From positions 47,381 through 111,380 of the forward strand of contig NZ_RBWS01000026.1 of assembly GCF_003627955.1 (NCBI RefSeq): a stretch of 64,000 nucleotides of DNA, written 5' to 3'. The DNA comes from Sphingobacterium puteale (GTDB taxonomy: Bacteria; Bacteroidota; Bacteroidia; Sphingobacteriales; Sphingobacteriaceae). The translations under genes and the position numbers were made by a program. Positions within the stretch are counted from its first letter, which is position 1; every line of letters starts with the position of its first letter. This document shows, piece by piece, positions 16,956-24,978 of this stretch. Below the pieces are notes generated by a model. That model was not told the origin of the DNA, did not search any database, and saw only the letters and a list, made by a program, of their open reading frames with translations.

Positions 16956-17576
16956 TTAAAACTTATAGGCCAATCCGATAGACGCCCCCTGATTTTTCAT
17001 CGCCCCGCTTTTGGGTTTGTGAAGATCTGCAAGGCCAAATTGATAAGTAGCATTTACCTGCCAATATCTGCCAAAATCATAACCGATGATACCGCCAACA
17101 CCGTAATCAAGGCGTTTCATTACAGGGCTGTCTGCGATGTTATTATTTTTGAATAAACTGACACCATTAGCCTTCGTAATGATACCATAACCGATATATG
17201 GGCCGGCCCCTATGAATGCTTTTCCGCTGCCCACTGCTCCCTGCACAACTCCGTATAATGGCATCTCAACACCTAAAGATTTAATTTTGTTGGATGTATT
17301 GTCGGCTATGTTCTCCAGTTTAGAAGTCCGGTAATAAATATCGAGACCAGATTGTAGCGCGAAGTTTTGGTTTATATCGTATTTAATAAAACCGCCAACC
17401 GAACCGCCTACACCCATTTTGCTTTTGAGTCCTTTCAAATTACCGCTTAGCCGATAATTGGAAACGCTTGTTCCAGCCTTGAAACCAATTGAAACAGGAT
17501 TGTCCTGTGCCGATAATCGCGCAGAGAAAAACACAGTGGCCGCAGCGAGAAAAAATGTACATACGTTCTTTTTCAT
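16956..17576 (-). CDS. outer-membrane beta-barrel protein (OmpA/PorT-like small porin)
   Basis: 206 aa. Signal peptide CTFFLAAATVFFSARLSAQ, then an eight-strand-type barrel (IGFKAGTSVSNY, GGSVGGFIKYDINQNFALQSGLDIYY, GAGPYIGYGI, YGVGGIIGYDF) closing with GASIGLAYKF, a typical C-terminal Phe. Common as OMP_b-brl_2 proteins in Bacteroidota; often induced by envelope-stress two-component systems. It lies 138 bp downstream of the LytTR response regulator gene on the same strand. Confidence 0.82.
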   Translation of the reverse strand: MKKNVCTFFLAAATVFFSARLSAQDNPVSIGFKAGTSVSNYRLSGNLKGLKSKMGVGGSVGGFIKYDINQNFALQSGLDIYYRTSKLENIADNTSNKIKSLGVEMPLYGVVQGAVGSGKAFIGAGPYIGYGIITKANGVSLFKNNNIADSPVMKRLDYGVGGIIGYDFGRYWQVNATYQFGLADLHKPKSGAMKNQGASIGLAYKF

Positions 17577-17714
17577 TGTTCTAAAATTTTTATGTTATTT
17601 TTTAATTCAGAACAAAAGAACGACGAACGGTGCGGTTAGCCAATCTGGAAAAGATGGGGTTTAGAATCTAATAAATGAAATGCAATATCCGAGGGATGAA
17701 TTTTCTGGGTACTG

Positions 17715-18470
17715 TTATTGCATGATACCATCCATCCACTTTAGGAAGTCCGGGACACGTACCCGGCTTACCAGAACCTCATTTGGGCATGCGGGGGAAA
17801 ACGACAGTTTCAGACGGCTGTTAAAGTGTTTTGCTACATTTTCAATGGATTTTACATTTCCAATACAATTTCGTGATACGCGAAAAAATAAACGGCTGTC
17901 AAGCTGTTGTTCCAGTTGATCCAGCGTATAATTAATAATATATCGCCTATCGTTAAAAGTATGAAGGAAGACAACGCCATCTTCACTGTAAAAATGCGCA
18001 ATATCTTTGGTTTCTATATAATGATAGTTTTCCCCTTTGGAGATCAGAAAACGGTTTTTGGTTTTGAATGACAACAGCTGCTCAAAATTCTTTGCATTAT
18101 TAGGCAAAGGACGTCTATGGTAAATGTGCTCAAATTTAGTCAGCGCCGCCTCTAATTCGTTTTCGTCGAAAGGTTTTAACAAGTAGTCGATACTGTTCAG
18201 TTTAAATGCCCTAATAGCATGTTCGTCGTATGCTGTTGTAAATATAACAGGTATTGTTACCTCAACATGATTAAATATTTCGAAGCAGTTGCCATCTGCG
18301 AGGCGGATATCCATAAGAATCAGATCAACACCAGATTTTCGGAGAAATTCGATGGTATCTACAACCGTTTTTGTTTGCTTCTCTAACAGGTAATCTGGAC
18401 GCAATTTCATCATCATACGTCTGAGTTCTTCGTAAGCAAAACGTTCATCTTCTACGATCAGGTAATTCAT
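17715..18470 (-). CDS. LytTR-family response regulator
   Basis: 251 aa. Receiver domain with acidic pair E7/D8, phosphoacceptor D54 (LILMDIRLADG) and the IPVIFTTAYDEHAIRAF switch region ending in LLKPF. C-terminal LytTR DNA-binding domain from about residue 145 (FLISKGENYHYIETKDIAHFY, LFFRVSRNCIGNVKSIE, PNEVLVSRVRVPDFLKWMD). Its ATG overlaps the stop of the cognate kinase gene (ATGA). Together they form an autolysin-type pair. Likely targets are the barrel/acyltransferase genes that follow. Confidence 0.93.
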   Translation of the reverse strand: MNYLIVEDERFAYEELRRMMMKLRPDYLLEKQTKTVVDTIEFLRKSGVDLILMDIRLADGNCFEIFNHVEVTIPVIFTTAYDEHAIRAFKLNSIDYLLKPFDENELEAALTKFEHIYHRRPLPNNAKNFEQLLSFKTKNRFLISKGENYHYIETKDIAHFYSEDGVVFLHTFNDRRYIINYTLDQLEQQLDSRLFFRVSRNCIGNVKSIENVAKHFNSRLKLSFSPACPNEVLVSRVRVPDFLKWMDGIMQ

Positions 18471-19492
18471 GGCTGTATATATGGGATTTTTACAATAAAC
18501 ATTTGTTTGGTATGCTCCACTTTTACTTCTTTGTTATGGATCTTATATTGCTCAGTGATGTAGCGCAATCCGATTCCCCCTCTGTCAGCGCTGCCTGATA
18601 GCTGAATATTGTTTTCGACTGTTATATAGTCGTTGTCAATGTTAATTATAATATTCAACGACGATTCTTCCGTTGCGCTATTGTGCTTGAATGCATTCTC
18701 TATCAGGAGCTGAAGCGTAAGGGGAATAATCTTATATTGTTCGCTGAATGCTAATTTATTCACTGTAAAAGTGAAAGAGTTCTCAAATCTCATCCGCATG
18801 AGGAATATATAAGAATCCAGGGCAAGCAATTCTTCTGCTACGGTTACCACAGGTTGGTGGGTGAGCGATAGTACATACCGGTAGGTCTTTGAAAGTGCCT
18901 TTGTAAACTTGTTGGCACTTTCCTGATTGAAATATATTAAAGAGGACAATACATTTAGCGAATTAAATAGAAAGTGGGGATTGAGCTGCGATCTCAATGT
19001 TTCATGCTGAAATAACAGAACTTTACGTTTGGCTTTTTCGGAGTCTGCTATAGCTTTTTGTTCGGACTGGAAATAATGTATCAGTTCAAAGACCAAAAGA
19101 ATAGGAATATTCGTTGACATCGCAAATGCAAACTTGACAAGGAACGGAGGTAAGCCATCTTGGGGAATGAGAAATACATCGTATATCAAAAAATTAAATA
19201 TCGTTAATAATACCATGCATATCACGGTGATACCGGCAGTGTCAGCCACAATACGTAAAAATATATTTTTAGAATAAGGTAAATATTTATTTAAAAATAG
19301 CAATAAGTAATAATCGGCTATACACATCGCAAAGATTACGGCATAGTGAGCGGATAACTGGATATGAAAATTGCTCCATAAATCTTCTTTCATTAAAATA
19401 ATGCTGAAAAGCATTTGGCACAAAGCATATATCAGTGTGGAGGAGAAAAAGATGACCAGTCTTTTTACATTCATTTTACCCATTCGAACCAT
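18467..19492 (-). CDS. sensor histidine kinase, LytS/YehU type
   Basis: 341 aa. Four predicted membrane helices in the first 140 residues (IFFSSTLIYALCQMLFSIIL, YAVIFAMCIADYYLLLFL, IVADTAGITVICMVLLTIF, STNIPILLVFELIHYF). Then the His_kinase domain with phosphoacceptor H173 in LRSQLNPHFLFNSLN and an HATPase with LLIENAFKHN and GGIGLRYI. No periplasmic sensor domain of size, so the signal is probably sensed in the membrane. The most likely start is the ATG at 19474 or 19492. It overlaps the response regulator by 4 bp. Confidence 0.92.
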   Translation of the reverse strand: MVRMGKMNVKRLVIFFSSTLIYALCQMLFSIILMKEDLWSNFHIQLSAHYAVIFAMCIADYYLLLFLNKYLPYSKNIFLRIVADTAGITVICMVLLTIFNFLIYDVFLIPQDGLPPFLVKFAFAMSTNIPILLVFELIHYFQSEQKAIADSEKAKRKVLLFQHETLRSQLNPHFLFNSLNVLSSLIYFNQESANKFTKALSKTYRYVLSLTHQPVVTVAEELLALDSYIFLMRMRFENSFTFTVNKLAFSEQYKIIPLTLQLLIENAFKHNSATEESSLNIIINIDNDYITVENNIQLSGSADRGGIGLRYITEQYKIHNKEVKVEHTKQMFIVKIPYIQP

Positions 19493-19795
19493 ACTTCAAA
19501 GGTAGAGTTTCTAAGTAAGTTTGATTGAAAAACCTATCATCTTTCTGATGAACTTCATTATTTAATAGATGAATTTAATCGGTGTTGATCTCGGGCCGTT
19601 ATCGATGTAAGGCAAAGAGTTAAGCAAAATGGATTTTTAATGCTTTCCAGTTGAGTGTGATATGGAAAATGGCGCATTGAAAGAAAAACACAATGAGGAA
19701 TTCTTGTACGAACTCGGTATAGCTATCAAATAGATGAAAAACATCAATGCTGAGTATCTCACGACAAGAAAGATTAGGGAAAAGAAGAACGCTGT
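19493..19795. other. intergenic, no gene seen
   Basis: About 300 bp between the kinase start and the flavodoxin-fold reductase stop. A short plus-strand frame (MENGALKEKHNEEFLYELGIAIK, 19661-19731) recalls the start of a helix-turn-helix protein but is interrupted; I do not call it. Confidence 0.4.
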
Positions 19796-20386
19796 TTATT
19801 TAAAATTTGAAAACCTCTTTTCAATAGCAGTTAACCATTTTACTCTTTTCTTCTGGCTCACGGACTTGACCATATTATAGCTAATCCATTTGAGATTTTT
19901 GTACCCCATAGTTTTAAAGACACTTTTTATCATTGCTTTCTTGATTAAATTTCCAATGAGCAGGGAGTACATAATCTGAGGTTTGTTCATTGTGGTTATG
20001 ATTGTTACGCCCTTCAGGTGTTTTAATAGCGGTATCAGGCCAAAACCCCTCGGATGATGATCATAAACAACGCCAGGGCTCAGTACCCGGTCAATAAAGC
20101 CTTTGGTCATAGCAGGCATCAGATCCCACCAGATCGGAAAAATAAAGATCAGATGGTCTGCTTTTTCTAGACGTTCGTTGTAGTCGATTACTTGTGGGTC
20201 AAGGGGGGTGTGTTCCACAAAACCTTTCAGATCCGCTTTTGACATTGCTGGATTAAATCCATCATTGTCAAGGTGTATCAGATCGACTTCGTGATTTGCA
20301 TCTTTAAGCCCTTTTGTCACGGCATTTAAAATTGCATTGCAATAACTCCCTTCGTAGGGATGGTTGAATACGATTAATGTTCTCAT
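19796..20386 (-). CDS. NAD(P)H quinone reductase-like flavodoxin-fold protein
   Basis: 196 aa of the KefF/MdaB/NQO1 superfamily: TLIVFNHPYEGSYCNAIL phosphate loop, IFIFPIWWDLMPAMTKGFIDRVLSPG active-site segment around residues 79-104, then a GVTIITTMNKP strand. Such enzymes use FMN or FAD to make two-electron reductions of quinones. Its usual loops are present, but the tail (residues 140-196) is basic and unlike NQO1. It follows a Crp/Fnr gene on the same strand over an 87-bp spacer containing two dyads, so it is probably that regulator's target. Confidence 0.87.
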   Translation of the reverse strand: MRTLIVFNHPYEGSYCNAILNAVTKGLKDANHEVDLIHLDNDGFNPAMSKADLKGFVEHTPLDPQVIDYNERLEKADHLIFIFPIWWDLMPAMTKGFIDRVLSPGVVYDHHPRGFGLIPLLKHLKGVTIITTMNKPQIMYSLLIGNLIKKAMIKSVFKTMGYKNLKWISYNMVKSVSQKKRVKWLTAIEKRFSNFK

Positions 20387-20390
20387 CTTT

Positions 20391-20452
20391 TACCGTTTGA
20401 ATACGGTACAAAATTGAGAAATCGATGCAGTATGGGACGATAACAATTGTTA
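20391..20452 (-). promoter_or_regulatory. two dyads between Crp/Fnr gene and quinone reductase gene
   Basis: TACCGT-N6-ACGGTA at 20391-20408 starts five bases before the reductase ATG, and a 12-bp palindrome TAACAATTGTTA lies at 20441-20452. The first has the half-site spacing expected of Crp/Fnr dimers. Which one is bound by the adjacent regulator is not known. Confidence 0.45.
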
Positions 20453-20473
20453 AGAAATACGCTGTTCTTAAAG

Positions 20474-20995
20474 TTATCTTCTGTTTCGTATTCTGCTTAG
20501 TGAAACGGGAGTAACCCCTAAATAGGACGCAATATAATGTTGAGGGACACGCTGGATAATATGAGGATGTTCTTCAATAAGTTCCGCATAGCGTTTTTGC
20601 GGGTTATTCTTAAGATAGGAATAAAATATTTTCTGAGAATTTAAAAATCGCCTGAATAGATGTTTATACATTTCTTCCTTGATTTCGGGTAAATCCGCTA
20701 AAACATTTTGAAAATCCTTTTGGGAAATAGTTTTTAAAATACAGGGTTCTAAACTTTCGATGCTATATAAACTTGGTTGGTCTGTCATGAAGCTTTCAAT
20801 AGAAGATATCCGGTCACCTTCAAAGAAAAATTGCGTCGTAATATCCACACCGTCATTATTGATCCAGGTCCGCAGACAACCTTTCTCAATAAAGAACATC
20901 GTCCTTGAAATTTCTCCCTCCTGTAAAAGGATGGTTTTGGCAGGAACTTCCAAACGATTAAAAAGATGCTTGAATATGTCCAATTCATCAGCCAT
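20474..20995 (-). CDS. Crp/Fnr-family transcriptional regulator
   Basis: 173 aa, a short member. Beta-roll VPAKTILLQEGEISRTMFFIEKGCLRTWINNDG, DRISSIESFM, and a C-terminal HTH VPQHYIASYLGVTPVSLSRIRNRR. No Fe-S cluster ligands are arranged as in Fnr. These short Bacteroidota regulators usually control one neighbouring enzyme; here the quinone reductase 87 bp downstream. Effector unknown. Confidence 0.88.
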   Translation of the reverse strand: MADELDIFKHLFNRLEVPAKTILLQEGEISRTMFFIEKGCLRTWINNDGVDITTQFFFEGDRISSIESFMTDQPSLYSIESLEPCILKTISQKDFQNVLADLPEIKEEMYKHLFRRFLNSQKIFYSYLKNNPQKRYAELIEEHPHIIQRVPQHYIASYLGVTPVSLSRIRNRR

Positions 20996-21114
20996 TGCTT
21001 ATTGTCATTTAGATTCGTTATTTATCTGTTATCAGTATGTAATTTTAGTGATAATTGCCTTATCAGCTTTTTATCAAAATTATGGTAATAAGTCCTGTCC
21101 AATATAATTATACC

Positions 21115-21495
21115 CTAAAATTGTTCTTTGACAATAGGATCAGTATGCATATTTTCCTGGCTTTTGTAAAAATCATCCATAAAATCACTTCCCCAGTTTT
21201 CCATCATAGTTACAAGTGGCAAAAGAGATTCACCTACTTCAGTTAAAAAATACTCAACTTTAGGAGGGAGTACCGGATAAACAATTTTTCTTACAACACC
21301 ATAAGCCTCCAGCTCCTTCAATTGTAGATTTAATACTCTTTTACTTGCCAATGGATGTTTCTTGGCTAGCTCACTCGGCCTTCGGACTCCCCGGTTGATC
21401 GAATCAATCAGGCAGGGTTTCCATTTGCCTCCTATAATCTCAAAAGTTATGCTCATGCCACAGCTAAAATCTTTCGGTATTTTTTTCTCGTACAT
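21115..21495 (-). CDS. HxlR-family transcriptional regulator
   Basis: 126 aa. CGMSITFEIIGGKWKPCLIDSI, then RRPSELAKKHPLASKRVLNLQLKELEAYGVV (recognition helix) and a KVEYFLTEVGESLLPLV wing, with C-terminal dimer helix. Cys12 (DFSCGMS) is at the position of the sensing cysteine in redox-responsive HxlR proteins, and a second Cys lies in the first helix of the core. It is divergent from the SnoaL-like gene; a perfect 16-bp palindrome lies between them. Confidence 0.9.
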   Translation of the reverse strand: MYEKKIPKDFSCGMSITFEIIGGKWKPCLIDSINRGVRRPSELAKKHPLASKRVLNLQLKELEAYGVVRKIVYPVLPPKVEYFLTEVGESLLPLVTMMENWGSDFMDDFYKSQENMHTDPIVKEQF

Positions 21496-21514
21496 GGATG
21501 TCTTATTTAGGAGA

Positions 21515-21617
21515 CAAATTTACAACATATTTCGTTTTCAGTTACATAGGGATAATATTATCCCCATACCAATATTTTTACCTCTATTTTTTCGTATCTA
21601 TCCGGTCAGTAATTTTG
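21515..21617. promoter_or_regulatory. divergent HxlR / SnoaL-like promoter with palindromic operator
   Basis: A -7 box on minus (TAAATTTG, 21522-21515) for the regulator and one on plus (TAATTTTG, 21610-21617, 30 bp before the ATG) for the SnoaL-like gene. Between them a perfect palindrome GGGATAATATTATCCC occupies 21549-21564, near the -33 region of the regulator promoter. Strong candidate operator of the adjacent HxlR protein. Confidence 0.6.
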
Positions 21618-21646
21618 TCAATAACAATTCATCTAATATTTAAAAA

Positions 21647-22414
21647 ATGGAATTATCCAATAGAGACAAAGCCGAAGCTATTCAAAACAGCATCGAAACT
21701 GAAACATTATCCCAAGTAGGATTGATCAATCCACATTCTTATAAGCAACACAATCCACATGTAGCAACCGGGTTGCAGGCCATTTTGGGCTTACATGACC
21801 AAATGCCCATGGATAAGGTTTACACCAATGTAGTTCGAAAATTTCAAGATGGCGATTTTGGATTTGTTCACGTTGACTATTTTCTTTTTGAACCCACGGT
21901 GGCTTTTGACATCCACCGGTTTGAAAACGGCGTCAGCGTTGAACATTGGGACAACCTTCAGGTCAATTCAAAAAAGTTGAATAAGAGTGGAAGGACAATG
22001 ACAGACGGAAAGACCAAAGCACAGGACCATCACAAAACCGAGCTGAACAAAAACCTTGTAAGGCGTTATGTTAAAGACATCCTTGTTGATAGGCAGATTG
22101 AGTTGGTGTCAGATTATTTTAAGGGCGACGAATTGATTCAACATAATCCCGACATGGGTGACGGTGTACAGGAGTTTCTCAGTACATTGGAGCAATGGGA
22201 GAGCGAAGGGAAGCCCCAGGTGTATAGCAAAATGCATAAAGTGCTGGGTGAGGGAAATTTTGTTCTGGTATTGAGTGAAGGTTTTTTTAAAGGCGAACAT
22301 GTTGCATACTATGATTTGTATCGCGTTGAAAATGATAAAATTGTTGAACATTGGGACGTCATTGAACGAATACCAGAGCCCGAAAAACGCAAAAATGATA
22401 ATGGCAAATTCTAG
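21647..22414 (+). CDS. tandem SnoaL/NTF2-like protein
   Basis: 255 aa made of two related halves. Half one (about 20-110) contains YKQHNPHVATGLQAIL and FDIHRFENGVSVEHWDNLQ. Half two (about 130-245) contains LIQHNPDMGDGVQEFL and YDLYRVENDKIVEHWDVIE. The YxQHNP...G...F and E-HWD motifs are those of SnoaL-like polyketide-cyclase-fold proteins, which act as dehydratases/isomerases or bind small aromatics. It diverges from an HxlR regulator and is likely induced by its signal. The fusion of two complete domains suggests an intramolecular dimer. Confidence 0.85.
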   Translation: MELSNRDKAEAIQNSIETETLSQVGLINPHSYKQHNPHVATGLQAILGLHDQMPMDKVYTNVVRKFQDGDFGFVHVDYFLFEPTVAFDIHRFENGVSVEHWDNLQVNSKKLNKSGRTMTDGKTKAQDHHKTELNKNLVRRYVKDILVDRQIELVSDYFKGDELIQHNPDMGDGVQEFLSTLEQWESEGKPQVYSKMHKVLGEGNFVLVLSEGFFKGEHVAYYDLYRVENDKIVEHWDVIERIPEPEKRKNDNGKF

Positions 22415-22646
22415 GAAAGAGCATCGCTACAAGATCGTTAGCACTTTTTTTGTTGTTCTGCCAACAACTTTTATCATGTCAGCTTTATCAGGTTTTATGA
22501 AAGAGGAGGCGGATGAAAATTGGATCGGAGTACTTTTTAAATCTTGGCTAATTTCATTACCTGTTGTTTACGCCTGCGTGTTGCTCTTATTGCCGCTTGC
22601 AAATAAATTGACAAGCAAGATTTTAGATAAGAAAGTAAATGTATAA
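22401..22646 (+). CDS. DUF2798-type small membrane protein
   Basis: 81 aa from ATG 22401, overlapping the end of the SnoaL-like gene by 14 bp in another frame. The sequence MANSRKEHRYKIVSTFFVVLPTTFIMSALSGFM followed by WIGVLFKSWLISLPVVYACVLLLLPLANKL has two membrane helices with the F..LPTTF.MS and W..SW..SLP patterns of DUF2798. Function unknown. Coupling to the SnoaL-like gene suggests a shared HxlR-controlled transcript. Confidence 0.7.
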   Translation: MANSRKEHRYKIVSTFFVVLPTTFIMSALSGFMKEEADENWIGVLFKSWLISLPVVYACVLLLLPLANKLTSKILDKKVNV

Positions 22647-22741
22647 TATAACGCATACCAAAAGAAATAACGTTAACTATGGGGGGAGATGCTATAATTG
22701 CTGTAAATTAACTTTAGTATCCTCAACAAATAAACTAAAAG

Positions 22742-23026
22742 CTATTTTGTGGTGAGGCTCTTCGTTATTTGCCATGATTTTAATTTATGATTATAGGAGA
22801 GAATCCAGGTTGTTTCACTGGTTCTCTTCCCTTTTCCGTTTAAATATTCACCTACTCGGACTGTTATCAGAGGAGTGGTATCTCTAAGTATTTCAGCATA
22901 TGCTTTTTCACCAGTGCTAAGTTCTGCTATTGCCGGAATATTTTCTATACTTACTTCTGGTTCGAACAGGAATTTTGCCGTACACCCAACATTGAGACTT
23001 TTTCCTTGAAATATGATTCCGTTCAT
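22742..23026 (-). CDS. hypothetical protein, 94 aa
   Basis: Short beta-rich protein, MNGIIFQGKSLNVGCTAKF to SWQITKSLTTK, with no signal peptide or membrane segment. The Val/Ile/Thr alternation suggests a small beta-sandwich or barrel. It stands alone on the minus strand. I do not recognise the family; it is kept because the frame is complete and its codon use is like that of its neighbours. Confidence 0.5.
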   Translation of the reverse strand: MNGIIFQGKSLNVGCTAKFLFEPEVSIENIPAIAELSTGEKAYAEILRDTTPLITVRVGEYLNGKGKRTSETTWILSYNHKLKSWQITKSLTTK

Positions 23027-23234
23027 GATGTTATATTTTGAAGGATGAGAAATTCATATTATTCAAAAACTAGTAAAACATTAATACTCTTTTAAAAGTT
23101 CTATTGTAATATAACGGTTACAAATGGTAATTATTATTCTTATGGATTTCATGAATTCAATATCACATTTCTGAAACATAGATCGAATTGAATTTCCCCT
23201 CTAAACACTCGCAGCACCTAGGTAGACTCCACTC

Positions 23235-23463
23235 CATGGCACTAGCATCTATCTGATCGAAGGTAAAGTCGTTTTAGAATATGATTGTCCGTATATAGCT
23301 GTGCAAAAATGTCTCTACAATCTGATCCTGGGAATGAGTAGCCTCACAGAAGAACTGTTGGACTTTGAGCCCGATTTTCTTACGCAACACCAAGCTGATT
23401 AGCTGTTTGATCCACCAGACATTTCGCCTGATCGGTGAAAGTGAGCTGTAACCATTTGAATAT
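23235..23463 (+). pseudogene. unidentified repeated gene fragment (copy 1)
   Basis: Within a 440-bp spacer, positions ~23248-23390 translate to IYLIEGKVVLEYDCPYIAVQ followed by KCLYNLILGMSSLTEELL and DFEPDFLTQHQAD, then a stop. The first 35 bases closely match 37768-37810, where the product is EIYLIEGKVVVEYGCASIEV. The shared segment is clearly protein-derived and repeated, but the parent family is not recognised. At the second site it follows an IS21-like fragment, so an IS-related origin is possible. Confidence 0.4.
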
Positions 23464-23467
23464 TGTG

Positions 23468-24028
23468 TTAATCCAATACCGCGGTTATGTTAGGATTAAT
23501 CACAAATTTTCCATTAACCGTCTTATTGATAAAATCTGATAGATTAATATCAAGCATCAAGGTATGTGTTGCATTTGGCATGAGCAGTTTATCCCCCGCG
23601 ATATTAACGGCAATAAATTGTCCTTGTGGCATCTCTAAAGGATAGGGAACTGCATCTATAACTATTTGATTTCCATTAGGGACTACTTTTAGCATAATTT
23701 CCTGTATGTTGCCATGGGGGACATGTCCTCCTGCAATGATGCTATCCTTTTGTATCCCTAGGATGTTTAATTTTTTATTCGCCTCGATTTTTCCTCCCCC
23801 CGCAGATGTGCGGGTCCATAGTTGTAGTATACTGAGATAGACTGCATCATACTGATCACCGTCGCTTTTTACCTTGACCTTTAGGTGTGCCTGCTCAGGT
23901 GCCGGACTATCGTCTTCATGGCAACTGCCCAAAAGTATTAGCAGGACCACAGACATAAGACACAACATTGCAGACATCTCTCGGGCAGTTAACCTTAGAT
24001 ATTTTGTATTGAAAATAAAGGTCGTCAT
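23468..24028 (-). CDS. DUF4382-domain lipoprotein
   Basis: About 186 aa from ATG 24028 (a GTG six codons upstream is the alternative). Basic n-region, hydrophobic core and lipobox VLLILLGSC give a lipidated envelope protein. The body follows the DUF4382 layout: AHLKVKVKSDGDQYDAVYLS, the pair KLNILG / HGNIQEIMLKVVPNG, the TLMLDINLSDF strand, and a final GKFVINPNITAVLD. Function unknown; such proteins are widespread lipoproteins in Bacteroidota. Monocistronic. Confidence 0.8.
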   Translation of the reverse strand: MTTFIFNTKYLRLTAREMSAMLCLMSVVLLILLGSCHEDDSPAPEQAHLKVKVKSDGDQYDAVYLSILQLWTRTSAGGGKIEANKKLNILGIQKDSIIAGGHVPHGNIQEIMLKVVPNGNQIVIDAVPYPLEMPQGQFIAVNIAGDKLLMPNATHTLMLDINLSDFINKTVNGKFVINPNITAVLD

Positions 24029-24357
24029 AGTTTTTGAGTTGAACACAAGAGGAGCTTTGATCGTTTGCTTTTTTTAAACTAATTTTCTTTACGCCACTAT
24101 CAAAAGTAGCAAAGCTCTTTCGTGAGCAACCACCGTTTTACCAAAAAACTTTTACATCCCAGAGAGACTTCCTTTCGTAAACTAAAGCTGATCAATTGTT
24201 TAATATCTTCTTTAAAGAAGCATCTTGTTGCCAGACTTCAAAAAAGATGTATGATCGAACGATATGCCCCGCAGTTTTACCAGTTTGGTATGCCGGTAAC
24301 CGTAGATATCCGAATTGACTGTGACCATTCCCTGGTAAACTGACTTTGTTTTAAGTT

Positions 24358-24500
24358 TCACAATCCCAGAGGCACAGCATCGGCGGGTTTATCGGGTGTA
24401 ACGGTTTTATGTACCGTGATATTATTCAGCAGCGAAGCCGGCACCAGATCCAAGGGAATAGAGCTTCTGTCAGGATCGGAGAAGGGAAACACACACTAGT
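24358..24500 (-). pseudogene. TonB-dependent receptor, plug-domain fragment
   Basis: Minus strand reads CFPFSDPDRSSIPLDLV, then PASLLNNITVHKTVTPDKPA and DAVPLGL before a stop at 24358. The D.DRSSIPLDLV...N.. V.KT.TPD.PADA pattern is the core of the TonB receptor plug domain. Everything else of the receptor is missing. The surrounding 24047-24744 has only short disrupted frames, including one at 24122-24343 with no recognisable product. Confidence 0.6.
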
Positions 24501-24744
24501 AATTACGCTATGGTAGTGCTACAAAACGATGCCTCAAGTTAACTGAGTATTAGTAAATCATTAATTGTATTTCTTAAAATAATTTCTATTCAATTTAATC
24601 TAGAATTCTGTGTATTTACCGATGATGACGACAAGGCACAGCTTATATTCGATTTGTTAATCTTATTTCAGAACTAAAAGAGCTTTCCCAATTCTTTCCT
24701 AAATTGAAATATAGTTTAGGTTATCATAATATTTAAATTAAATC

Positions 24745-24978
24745 TTGAGTGATATGACTAATTGGAATTTAATAAGAGGGGTAGAAGGAACACTGTCTGC
24801 CCAAGATATCAGAAGAAATATGCTATCTTACATTATCAAAAACCACCCTGCAAGTCTGATTCAATGCATTGAAAAAGAGTATAATATTTACCGGATTGAT
24901 ATTCTGGGTAGCGATAGTCTACTATTCGATTTGCAAGGCCATTTTGTAAAAGCAAATATCAGAAAAATAAAGGGATAG
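24745..24978 (+). CDS. hypothetical protein, 77 aa
   Basis: Complete frame MSDMTNWNLIRGVEGTLSAQ to KANIRKIKG, ending just before the GMC oxidoreductase relic. It has a helix followed by an IYRIDILGSDSLLFDLQGHF beta-hairpin-like segment. No family recognised. It may be a real small gene or a fragment left by the rearrangement that truncated the following gene. Confidence 0.35.
   Translation: MSDMTNWNLIRGVEGTLSAQDIRRNMLSYIIKNHPASLIQCIEKEYNIYRIDILGSDSLLFDLQGHFVKANIRKIKG

Noticed and set aside
24122..24343. 73-codon plus-strand frame
   Set aside because: Basic, irregular composition without domain features, inside a relic region. The other frames over the same bases are equally protein-like, so none is supported.
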